This document shows positions 1 to 5,462 of a DNA stretch of 5,500 bases, in pieces. A program made the position numbers and the translations under genes. The DNA comes from Acidimicrobiales bacterium (GTDB lineage: Bacteria > Actinomycetota > Acidimicrobiia > Acidimicrobiales > VFJN01). The notes under the pieces were generated by a model, which saw nothing but the letters and a program-made list of their open reading frames with translations, was not told the origin of the DNA and ran no database searches. The stretch covers positions 1 through 5,500 of the forward strand of contig JAFGPU010000275.1 in assembly GCA_016936035.1 (NCBI GenBank), in the 5' to 3' direction. Within the stretch, counting starts at the first letter, position 1, and each line of letters begins with the position of its first letter.

Positions 1-1787
1 CCGACGAACCATCCGTCGGTGGAGTCGTTGGTCGTGCCGGTCTTGCCGGCGACCTGCTGGCCGGGCACCCGGGCGGCCGTGCCGGTGCCGCTCTGGACGT
101 TCTGGATGAGGATGCTGGTGACGAGGCGGGCGGCGCCGGTGGAGAGACGGCGCTCCGGCGCCGCCTCGTGGGCGTACAGCACCTTGCCGTTGCGGTCCTC
201 GATGCGCTCGATCAGGTACGGCTCGTTGTAGACGCCGTCGTTGGCGATGGTCGCGTACGCCGACGCCATCTCGAGGGGGGTGATGTCGGCGACACCCAGC
301 GGTGTCGACGGGCAGGTGTCGCAGACCGTCGGCACCTCGCCGCCGTCGGCCGTCGCCCGGGTGCGCGGGATGCCGAGCTCGTAGGCCGTCTCGGCCACGT
401 CGGGCAGGCCGGCGATCAGGCCCAGGCGCACGAAGGCGCAGTTCGACGACGCCAGCGTCTGGGAGGTGATCGTGCCGATGCTGCCGCCGCCGTCGGCGTA
501 GTTGCCCGGCTCGTAGACGCCCCCTTCGCTCTGCTCGTGGGCGAAGCGGCACGGCATCGTGCCGTTGATGATGTCGTTGGGCGAGAAGCCCTGCTCCATC
601 AGCGAGGCCAGCACGTAGGTCTTGAACGACGAACCGACCTGGCGCCGGTTCTGGGTGGCGAGGTTGAACTTGTAGGTGTCGAACCCCGGGCCCCCGACCA
701 TGGTGCGCACCGCCCCCGTGGCGGGCTCGACCGACACGATCGCCGCCGAGCCCTGGTTGGGTTGCCCGGTCTCGGGGTTGACCCCCGACTGCGCGAACAC
801 GCCGTTCTCGAGCGGCAGCTGCGAGTCGCGGGCCGCCAGCGCCTGAGCCTGCGCCGCCGGGTCGAAGGTGGTGTACACCTGGAGACCGCCCTGGTAGACG
901 ACCTTGCGCCGTTCGGATTCGGTGTCGCCCAACATGGCGAACTGCGGGTCGTTCAGCAGCTGCTGCTCGACCTCGGAGGGGAAGTAGTCGTTGGCCTTCG
1001 GCAGCAGCTGGTGCAGCTCGGGGGCCGTCTCCACCGCCCGCCAGAAGGTGGCCTCGTCCTCGGTGAGGGCGCCCGTGTCGACCATGCGGTCGATGGCGAC
1101 GTCGCGTCGCGCCGCGGCCCGATCGGGGAAGCGCACGGGGTTGTACGTGATCGGGTTGCGGATGATGCCGGCGAGCAGCGCCGCCTGGCCGACGTCGAGC
1201 TCCTGCACGCCGACGCCGAAGTAGGTCTCGGCCGCCGCCTGCACGCCGTAGGCGTGGTTGCCGAAGTAGACCGTGTTCAGGTAGCGGTCGAGGATCTCCT
1301 CCTTGGTCATCTGCTCCTCGAGCCGCTGGGCGAGGATGACCTCCTGCACCTTGCGGTCGAGCGTCTGCTCGTTGCTCAGCAGGTTGAGCTTGACCAGCTG
1401 CTGGGTGATCGTCGACCCGCCCTGGCTGATGCCCCCCGAGTCGACGTTGGCCATGAACGCCCGCAGCATGCCCCGCACGTCGTAGCCGTCGTGGATCCAG
1501 AACCCGGCGTCCTCGACCGCGACGATGGCATCGACGACGTGCGGCGGCACGTCCGCCAGCGGCACGGGCTGGCGGTTCTCCTCGTCCTTGAGGCTCGCCA
1601 GCAGCGCGCCGTCGGCGGAGTAGACGTAGGACCGCTGAGCGAGCGGGCCCAGCTCGATCGGCTCCGGTTCGCCGGACCCGACGGTGCCGATCATGCCCGC
1701 CGGCACGGCGAGCGCCGCCGCAGCGATGGCGAGGACGACGCCGGTTCCGAGGATGACAGCGAGGAATCTGGGGAGGAGGCGGCGCAT
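1..1787 (-). CDS. Class A penicillin-binding protein (bifunctional peptidoglycan glycosyltransferase/transpeptidase), 3' end missing
   Basis: Polymerises lipid II into glycan strands (GT51 domain) and cross-links stem peptides (transpeptidase domain) on the outer face of the membrane. 595 codons are present; no stop is reached at the left edge. ATG at 1787 is the first start after an in-frame TAG at 1826-1824. Residues 1-7 form a short basic tail and about 8-32 a single membrane anchor. The GT51 motifs are all present: EDAGFWIHDGYD at 92-103 (catalytic Glu92), GGSTITQQLVK at 123-133, RKVQE at 145-149 and YLNTVYFGNHAYGV at 169-182. A linker with GGLQVYTTFDP (300-310) leads to the transpeptidase: SSFK at 386-389 (nucleophile Ser386), SSN at 447-449 and KTGTT at 582-586. 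The missing part should be only the end of the transpeptidase plus any tail. Four cysteines (413, 450, 489, 492) lie in the extracellular part. It is divergent from the oxidoreductase gene. Only a weak ribosome site is visible. Family assignment is very secure; which paralogue (ponA1/ponA2-like) cannot be told. Confidence 0.97.
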   Translation of the reverse strand, partial: MRRLLPRFLAVILGTGVVLAIAAAALAVPAGMIGTVGSGEPEPIELGPLAQRSYVYSADGALLASLKDEENRQPVPLADVPPHVVDAIVAVEDAGFWIHDGYDVRGMLRAFMANVDSGGISQGGSTITQQLVKLNLLSNEQTLDRKVQEVILAQRLEEQMTKEEILDRYLNTVYFGNHAYGVQAAAETYFGVGVQELDVGQAALLAGIIRNPITYNPVRFPDRAAARRDVAIDRMVDTGALTEDEATFWRAVETAPELHQLLPKANDYFPSEVEQQLLNDPQFAMLGDTESERRKVVYQGGLQVYTTFDPAAQAQALAARDSQLPLENGVFAQSGVNPETGQPNQGSAAIVSVEPATGAVRTMVGGPGFDTYKFNLATQNRRQVGSSFKTYVLASLMEQGFSPNDIINGTMPCRFAHEQSEGGVYEPGNYADGGGSIGTITSQTLASSNCAFVRLGLIAGLPDVAETAYELGIPRTRATADGGEVPTVCDTCPSTPLGVADITPLEMASAYATIANDGVYNEPYLIERIEDRNGKVLYAHEAAPERRLSTGAARLVTSILIQNVQSGTGTAARVPGQQVAGKTGTTNDSTDGWFV

Positions 1788-1820
1788 CAGGGCTCTGTGG
1801 AGGGGGACGAGAGCGCCCCG

Positions 1821-1826
1821 AGACTA
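1821..1826 (-). promoter_or_regulatory. Candidate -10 box for the penicillin-binding protein gene
   Basis: The minus strand reads TAGTCT, matching the TANNNT form of actinobacterial -10 boxes. Transcription would start near 1814, giving a leader of about 27 bases before the ATG at 1787. No convincing -35 box lies 16-18 bases upstream, and no strong Shine-Dalgarno sequence precedes the ATG (only AGAG). The call rests on position and the hexamer alone. Confidence 0.4.
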
Positions 1827-1907
1827 CCCAGATGCCTGCCGGACGACCCGCCACACGCCCGACGAGCTGGGGCCACGACCCCGCCCGGCCGTCGCGACGC
1901 CCCCGGT

Positions 1908-1913
1908 TAGGGT
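1908..1913 (+). promoter_or_regulatory. Candidate -10 box of a leaderless promoter for the oxidoreductase gene
   Basis: TAGGGT is followed by exactly 7 bases and then the ATG at 1921, so transcription would begin at or next to the A of the start codon. No Shine-Dalgarno sequence precedes this ATG, as expected for a leaderless mRNA. No clear -35 box is seen. The same geometry occurs before the PPOX gene (TACCCT, 7 bases, GTG). The rest of the 133-bp intergenic region holds only short G+C palindromes, such as CGTCGCGACG at 1890-1899. Confidence 0.6.
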
Positions 1914-1920
1914 GTCCGTC

Positions 1921-2997
1921 ATGCCGACCCGCGACCCTGCCGCCGGCCCCGCGGGTGGGCTCCCGGTGACCACGCTCGCGTTCGCCGGCGCCGGATGGGT
2001 CACCACGATCCACGGCCTGGCCGCCGCCTCGCTCGACGGCCTGCGCGTCGGGCAGGTGGCGTCCCGCCACGAGGCGTCCGCCCGGCGCCGGGCCCAGCAG
2101 TGCGGGGCGGCGACCTGCCGCTACGACGACCTGCCGGGCGACGCGGATGCGGTCGTGGTCGCCACGCCCCCGGCGCTCCACCGGCGCGAGGCCGAGCGAG
2201 CCGTCGCCGGGGACGCCGTGGCCCTGGTCGAGACGCCGCTCGCCGCCACGCTCGCCGACGCCGACGCCATCGTGGCCCTCGCCGACCAGGGTCGGGTGGC
2301 GTACGCCGAGAACCTCGCCCACTCCCCTGCCGTGGCCGAGACCGTGCAGGCCTGCCGGAAGATCGGCGCCCTCACCCACCTCGAGGTGCGGTTCGTGCAG
2401 GGACGTCCCGAGCCGGGGGGTCTCCACCTCGACGGCGCGTGGGGTGGCGGCGCGCTGTTCGACCTGGGCGTGCACGCCCTGGCGGTGGCCGTGCTGATGG
2501 CCGCCCCGGCGCGGGTCACCTCCGTCCAGGCCGAGCTCGATGCCGGCGCCGACATCGCGGTCGACGACGACGCCGGGGTGACGCTCACCTTCGACACCGG
2601 CCTGCACGCCCTGGTGCGGGCATCGTGGCGTGCCGCGGCGCCTGCCTGGGACGCGCAGGCGGCCAGCGCCACCAGCGCCGTGCGGCTCGAACTGGTGCCC
2701 GACCCGTCGGTCGAGCTGAACGGCTCCGCGCTACGGCTGCGACCGCCGCCGGCCGGACTCGCCGTCGACCAGCTCCACTACCTCGGCTACCGCGATCAGC
2801 TGGCGGCCCTCGCCGCCGACGCGCGCCATGGGCGCTCGCCGCGCGTGGGCGCCCCGTTCGGGCGGTTGCTGCTCGACATCGTGTGCGCCGCCTATGCCTC
2901 GGCCCGCACGGGCGAGCCGGAGCCGGTGCCGTTCACCGGCCCGCGCGGGGCCACGCCGCACCAGCTCTGGCGGGGCGACTGGCCGATCGGTCGGTGA
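1921..2997 (+). CDS. Gfo/Idh/MocA-family NAD(P)-dependent oxidoreductase-like protein
   Basis: 358 residues, a normal length for the family, whose members mostly oxidise or reduce sugars, inositols and related compounds with NAD(P) in the cytoplasm. The N-terminal Rossmann fold shows FAGAGWVTTIHG at 21-32 (GxG nucleotide loop) and VVVATPPALH at 78-87. The family EKP motif appears as ETP at 104-106, so the usual catalytic or cofactor-binding Lys is Thr. AENLAHSP (129-136) matches the next strand. The C-terminal domain has GGGALFDLGVHAL at 175-187, keeping the DxGxH Asp181 and His185. The substrate cannot be predicted. I chose ATG 1921 because of the -10 box 7 bases upstream. GTG 1966 (343 residues, starting just before the first beta strand, with a GGGTGGG upstream) is a real alternative. 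The open frame continues upstream but overlaps the promoter region and the PBP gene, so it is not coding there. Family secure; activity uncertain. Confidence 0.9.
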   Translation: MPTRDPAAGPAGGLPVTTLAFAGAGWVTTIHGLAAASLDGLRVGQVASRHEASARRRAQQCGAATCRYDDLPGDADAVVVATPPALHRREAERAVAGDAVALVETPLAATLADADAIVALADQGRVAYAENLAHSPAVAETVQACRKIGALTHLEVRFVQGRPEPGGLHLDGAWGGGALFDLGVHALAVAVLMAAPARVTSVQAELDAGADIAVDDDAGVTLTFDTGLHALVRASWRAAAPAWDAQAASATSAVRLELVPDPSVELNGSALRLRPPPAGLAVDQLHYLGYRDQLAALAADARHGRSPRVGAPFGRLLLDIVCAAYASARTGEPEPVPFTGPRGATPHQLWRGDWPIGR

Positions 2998-3014
2998 CGG
3001 CGCAGCCGCGCGCC

Positions 3015-3020
3015 TACCCT
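3015..3020 (+). promoter_or_regulatory. Candidate -10 box of a leaderless promoter for the PPOX-like gene
   Basis: TACCCT is followed by 7 bases and then the GTG at 3028, placing the transcription start at the start codon. There is no Shine-Dalgarno sequence in the 30 bases after the oxidoreductase stop. This suggests the gene has its own promoter even though it lies close behind a co-directional gene. No good -35 box is seen. Confidence 0.6.
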
Positions 3021-3027
3021 GCGTGAC

Positions 3028-3471
3028 GTGGCGTCACTCGACGATGTGCGCACGATCGTCGCCCTCGACCACGGTCTGGCGACGGCGGCCACCGTGCGGC
3101 CCGACGGTTCGCTGCAGTCGACCGTCGTCAACGCGGGCGTCGTGGCCCATCCCCACGACGGCCGGGCGGTCGCCGCCTTCGTCGCCCGCGGCGGCACCCG
3201 CAAGCTCGACCACCTGCGAGCCGACCCGCGGACGACGTTGTCGTGGCGCGCCGGCTGGGCGTGGGTGACCGTCGAGGGCACCGTCGACCTGTGCGGCCCG
3301 GACGACCCCCTCGACGGCGTCGGCGACGAGCGCCGGCGCCTGCTGCTCCGCGAGATCTTCGCCGCCGCCGGTGGCGAGCACGAGGACTGGGCCGAGTACG
3401 ACCGGGTCGTGGCGGCCGAGCGCCGGGTGGCCGTGCTGGTGTCGCCGGTGCGCATCTACCAGAACCCCTGA
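3028..3471 (+). CDS. PPOX-class (pyridoxamine 5'-phosphate oxidase-like) split-barrel protein, probably F420- or flavin-dependent
   Basis: 147 residues, the usual size for the small actinobacterial split-barrel proteins of the Rv1155/TIGR03618 type. Known members bind F420 or FMN as dimers and reduce or bind small molecules in the cytoplasm. Visible family features are GLATAATVRPDGSLQSTVVN (16-35) for the first barrel strands, RGGTRKLDHLRADPRTTLSW (54-73) with the basic residues that usually contact the cofactor phosphate, WVTVEGTVDL (79-88), and the C-terminal VRIYQNP (141-147), a typical ending for this group. The start is GTG 3028, supported by TACCCT 7 bases upstream and by the family's usual N-terminus. 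It lies 30 bp behind the oxidoreductase gene and converges on the HTH gene, with 26 bp between stops. Cofactor choice (F420, FMN or none) cannot be fixed from sequence alone; there is no F420 biosynthesis gene in the window. Confidence 0.9.
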   Translation: MASLDDVRTIVALDHGLATAATVRPDGSLQSTVVNAGVVAHPHDGRAVAAFVARGGTRKLDHLRADPRTTLSWRAGWAWVTVEGTVDLCGPDDPLDGVGDERRRLLLREIFAAAGGEHEDWAEYDRVVAAERRVAVLVSPVRIYQNP

Positions 3472-3472
3472 G

Positions 3473-3509
3473 CCGCCGACACGCAACCGCGCCCTGGTCA
3501 CGTCGGCGG
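3473..3509. terminator. Possible bidirectional terminator hairpin between convergent genes
   Basis: A perfect 8-bp inverted repeat, CCGCCGAC at 3473-3480 and GTCGGCGG at 3502-3509, lies across the 26-bp gap between the PPOX stop and the HTH stop. Its right arm lies within the last codons of the HTH gene. The 21-base loop is long and there is no T-tract, so it would not be a classic intrinsic terminator. The location supports it more than the structure does. Confidence 0.25.
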
Positions 3510-3857
3510 GGGCGCGGCGTCGACCCACGCCCAGTCGACCAGCCCGGGCACGCCCCGCAGGCGGCCGGGCACCGCGTCGGCCGGCAGATCGCCGGCCTCG
3601 AGGTGCGCCAGCACGTCCTCGGGGACACCGAGCCGGTGGGCGAACCCCGGCCGGTCGTCACCGGTGACCCCCCGCAGCAGCACGACGGCGGCGGCGACCC
3701 GGGGCCACCGCGCCCCGCGCGCCTCGGCCCTGGCGGCCAGCCTGCGGAGCAGGCGGGCGCGGTCGGGCGCCCACGCGCGGGCGGTCGGGTGCCGGCGGCG
3801 CGCCGCCTCGCGAGCCGCCGCCCGGGGTGCGCCGAACGGACCGGCGTGACCGCTCAT
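3498..3857 (-). CDS. Small XRE-like helix-turn-helix protein, partner of the sigma factor gene
   Basis: 119 residues, arginine- and alanine-rich with no lysine. Residues 1-50 look unstructured or helical and basic. Residues about 52-105 resemble an XRE/Cro-type HTH: VAAAVVLLRG (54-63), then GFAHRLGVPEDVLAHLEAGD (71-90), where RLGVPEDVLAHLEAG matches the turn and recognition helix of that fold. The tail is rich in Trp and Pro. The ATG at 3857 overlaps the sigma factor stop as ATGA, so translation is probably coupled and the two proteins are likely made together. This is the position where many ECF sigma operons encode an anti-sigma factor, but no membrane segment or zinc-binding HxxxCxxC motif is present here. 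I infer a DNA-binding or sigma-modulating role; the exact job is unknown. The reading frame is less certain than its neighbours because high G+C gives long open frames on all strands. Confidence 0.75.
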   Translation of the reverse strand: MSGHAGPFGAPRAAAREAARRRHPTARAWAPDRARLLRRLAARAEARGARWPRVAAAVVLLRGVTGDDRPGFAHRLGVPEDVLAHLEAGDLPADAVPGRLRGVPGLVDWAWVDAAPPPT

Positions 3858-4546
3858 GCGAGCAGGGGCAGGTCGGCGAGGGGCGCGAAGCGCTCGTCGC
3901 GGGCGGCCAATCGCAGCACTCGCTGGCGGGCGCGTCGGGCCGCCTGCCGCACCGACGCCTCCTTCATGCCGAACACCGGCGCCACCGTCGCGGCCGGCGA
4001 GGTGTTGCCGGAGTGCTTCTCGAAGGCGTACTCCAGCAGCAGCTCGCGGTCGCGCCCGCTGATGCGCTCGTGATCGAGCGCCTCCGCGAGCAGCCGGGCG
4101 GACTCCAGGCTCGGCACCAGCCGGGCGAGCACGTCGCCGAGGGCGGTGTCGACCGAGGCGGGCGAGGTGGGTGCGGTGGTCGCACTGTCACGCCGGGCGA
4201 TCTGCGCCAACTGCTGGTCGTCGAGCGGGTCGGCCCACTGGCCCAGGACACGGTCGACGACGTTCGCGACCCGGTGGCGCGCCCACACCCAGGGCAGCGC
4301 CCCGCCGTCGGGCGACCAGGCCCCGGCCACGGAGGCGATCTCGAAGCACACCTCGAAGACCATGCCGTCGAGGTCGTCGCGGTCGACGGCGTGGCGCCGC
4401 TGCCGGGCGACGCGCTGCACCGCGGCGGCGATGGGGCCGCCGTAGCGCTCGTACAGCGTCACCACCGCGGCCTCGTCGCCATCGGCCAGTCGCGCCATGA
4501 TCGCCACCAGGTCTCCGTCATCGCTCCGTCGGTCGTCGCCGTCCAC
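3854..4546 (-). CDS. ECF-like sigma-70 family RNA polymerase sigma factor
   Basis: 230 residues. Would direct RNA polymerase to a specific promoter set. Region 2 (about 12-100): LVAIMARLADGDEAAVVTLY (13-32) and DRDDLDGMVFEVCFEI (55-70), then GALPWVWARHRVANVVDRV (82-100), the counterpart of the usual G-x-P-W-L-x-x-I-A-R-N-x-x-x-D-x-R stretch. A variable linker rich in Ser, Thr, Pro and Ala (about 105-140) follows. Region 4 (about 160-215) is a sigma-type HTH: RISGRDRELLLEYAF (161-175) and GMKEASVRQAARRARQRVL (193-211) with the recognition helix. The link between them, EKHSGNTSPAATVAPVF (176-192), is longer than in a minimal ECF factor. I chose GTG 4546 because AGGAGG lies 9 bases upstream; GTG 4573 is also open but has no such site. 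It overlaps the downstream HTH gene by 4 bp and is divergent from the WYL regulator. No anti-sigma gene is in the window, so how it is held inactive is unknown. It may instead be a sigma-like regulator. Confidence 0.88.
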   Translation of the reverse strand: MDGDDRRSDDGDLVAIMARLADGDEAAVVTLYERYGGPIAAAVQRVARQRRHAVDRDDLDGMVFEVCFEIASVAGAWSPDGGALPWVWARHRVANVVDRVLGQWADPLDDQQLAQIARRDSATTAPTSPASVDTALGDVLARLVPSLESARLLAEALDHERISGRDRELLLEYAFEKHSGNTSPAATVAPVFGMKEASVRQAARRARQRVLRLAARDERFAPLADLPLLA

Positions 4547-4555
4547 GTTCGTCCG

Positions 4556-4561
4556 CCTCCT
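4556..4561 (-). promoter_or_regulatory. Ribosome binding site deciding the sigma factor start
   Basis: The minus strand reads AGGAGG, a full Shine-Dalgarno match, with 9 bases before the GTG at 4546. It favours that start over GTG 4573, for which the site would lie inside the coding sequence. Confidence 0.75.
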
Positions 4562-4608
4562 CGCCAGGGGCACTCGCCCCGATCGACACCAGCGATGATC
4601 CCGACGAG

Positions 4609-4632
4609 GTGTGACGAACTACACGCGTGTGA
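4609..4632. repeat. Repeated GTGTGA / palindrome cluster in the divergent control region, possible operator
   Basis: GTGTGA occurs at 4609-4614 and again at 4627-4632, an 18-bp period. Between and overlapping them is ACACGCGTGT (4621-4630), a perfect 10-bp palindrome; GTGT (4609-4612) and ACAC (4621-4624) also form an inverted pair. The cluster lies 63 bp upstream of the sigma factor start and about 80 bp upstream of the WYL -10 box, where a shared regulator could bind. It is also one of the less G+C-rich stretches. No regulator is known for it. Confidence 0.3.
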
Positions 4633-4713
4633 TCTGGCGACGGCTTGACCCGGTGACGGGCGCACCCGTGTGCGGGGAGAGCGCGGAGCGCGTGGAAGCG
4701 CCATGCCAGGTCC

Positions 4714-4719
4714 TACGGT
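4714..4719 (+). promoter_or_regulatory. Candidate -10 box of the WYL regulator gene
   Basis: TACGGT matches TANNNT. Transcription would start near 4726, giving a leader of about 20 bases that holds a Shine-Dalgarno sequence. It is also 6 bases before a GTG (4726) that opens a 7-codon ORF. The -35 region (around 4691-4696) shows no clear match. Confidence 0.5.
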
Positions 4720-4725
4720 GGCGTC

Positions 4726-4749
4726 GTGACACGAGGGGTTGCGCCGTGA
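4726..4749 (+). CDS. Possible leaderless 7-codon upstream ORF overlapping the WYL start
   Basis: GTG at 4726 lies 6 bases after the TACGGT -10 box and would be at the 5' end of the mRNA. It reads VTRGVAP and stops at TGA 4747-4749, which overlaps the WYL start codon (GTG 4746-4748) as GTGA. It is in a different frame from the WYL gene. Such an arrangement could couple translation of the two. The ORF is so short that it could be chance; it is listed because start, promoter spacing and overlap all agree. Confidence 0.25.
   Translation: MTRGVAP
4733..4738 (+). promoter_or_regulatory. Ribosome binding site of the WYL regulator gene
   Basis: GAGGGG lies 7 bases before the GTG at 4746 and supports that start over upstream in-frame codons, which would precede the apparent transcription start. 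Confidence 0.65.
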
Positions 4750-5462
4750 ACCGCACCGACCGCCTCTACGCCCTGGTCGAGGAGCTGCGGGCCGCGGGCG
4801 ACCGTGGCCGCACGGCCGCCTGGCTCGCCGAGCGGTTCGAGGTCGCCACCCGCACGGTCAAGCGCGACGTCGCCAGCCTCCAGCAGGCCGGGGTGCCCAT
4901 CTGGGCCCAGGGCGGCCCCGGGGGCGGCTACGTCCTCGACGCCGCCGCCACCCTGCCTCCGGTCACCTTCACCGTCGCCGAGGCCACCGCCATCGCCGTC
5001 GCCCTCGACACCCAGCCCGACCTGCCCTTCGGCGACGACGGCCGCAGCGCGCTGACCAAGCTGCTCGGCGCCATGCCCCCCGAGAGCCGGGCGACGGCGG
5101 CCCGGGTGGTCGGCCGCGTCTGGGTGCGCCACGGCACGCGGACGGTCGATCGCACGCCCGTCGCCCGCACGCTCGACGAGGCGTTGAGACGGCAGGTGGT
5201 CGTGGTCATCGAGGTGCGCGACGCCGACGGGCAGGTGTCGAAGAGGCCGGTCGAGCCCCTCGCGCTCGGGCAGGACGACGGGACGTGGTGGCTGTTCGCC
5301 TGGTGCCGCCGCGATCGGGCCGGGCGCCCGTTCCCCGTCCACACCATCAGCGGCGCCTGGCTCACGACCGAGGCCGCGCCGCCCCGCGACATCCACGCCG
5401 TGTTCGACGACATCCCCGCCGACGCCACCGCCCTGTCGCTGCCGACCGAGACGGGCGGCTGA
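4746..5462 (+). CDS. Short WYL-domain transcriptional regulator with N-terminal HTH
   Basis: 238 residues from GTG 4746, chosen for GAGGGG 7 bases upstream, the -10 box at 4714-4719 and the typical N-terminus. Residues 1-63 are a DeoR/HTH_11-type winged helix: RLYALVEELRAA (6-17), WLAERFEVATRTVKRDVASL (26-45) with the recognition helix, and a GGPGGGYVL wing (56-64). A helical middle (75-130) follows. The WYL domain is about 140-207: RPVEPLALGQDDGTWWLFAW (167-186) and RPFPVHTI (194-201). Family members are ligand-responsive DNA-binding regulators; some sense nucleic acids or nucleotides. The namesake W-Y-L is W-W-L at 181-183, and the usual RxFRLDRI is RPFPVHTI, so two common Arg positions are Pro197 and Thr200. 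The protein is shorter than the common form of about 320 residues and has no room for the C-terminal WCX region. It is divergent from the sigma factor operon, which may be one of its targets, and it may regulate itself. The 38 bases after the stop show only short G+C repeats. Confidence 0.9.
   Translation: MNRTDRLYALVEELRAAGDRGRTAAWLAERFEVATRTVKRDVASLQQAGVPIWAQGGPGGGYVLDAAATLPPVTFTVAEATAIAVALDTQPDLPFGDDGRSALTKLLGAMPPESRATAARVVGRVWVRHGTRTVDRTPVARTLDEALRRQVVVVIEVRDADGQVSKRPVEPLALGQDDGTWWLFAWCRRDRAGRPFPVHTISGAWLTTEAAPPRDIHAVFDDIPADATALSLPTETGG

Noticed and set aside
1890..1899. Perfect palindrome CGTCGCGACG upstream of the oxidoreductase promoter
   Set aside because: By a rough estimate, 10-bp G+C palindromes should occur many times in a window of this composition, so it is not evidence of an operator by itself.
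168..1910. A 580-codon open frame on the plus strand
   Set aside because: It is antisense to the PBP gene, whose full set of GT51 and transpeptidase motifs is read on the minus strand. The plus-strand product is Arg/Val/Gly/His-rich with no recognisable domain, as expected for a shadow frame in G+C-rich DNA.
1684..1920. N-terminal extension of the oxidoreductase frame
   Set aside because: It overlaps the start of the PBP gene and both promoters, and its composition is Arg/Pro/Ala-rich without family similarity. The family fold begins after 1966.
3243..4073. A 276-codon plus-strand frame across the PPOX, HTH and sigma genes
   Set aside because: It crosses three better-supported genes, is dominated by Arg, Gly and Pro, and has no family motif.
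3827..4648. A 273-codon plus-strand frame opposite the sigma factor
   Set aside because: It is antisense to the sigma gene, which has recognisable regions 2 and 4. The product is low-complexity.
4645..4650. TTGACC as a -35 box
   Set aside because: No -10-like hexamer lies 16-18 bases downstream, and the WYL -10 box at 4714 is too far away.
4656..4674. Two overlapping 5-bp hairpins (ACGGG/CCCGT and CGCAC/GTGCG) that could be mutually exclusive, like an attenuator
   Set aside because: They lie upstream of the apparent WYL transcription start and so would not be in that mRNA, and such short G+C stems are common by chance here.
4713..5396. A 227-codon minus-strand frame opposite the WYL gene
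   Set aside because: It is Gly/Asp/Arg-rich with no domain, while the plus strand encodes a clear HTH-WYL protein.
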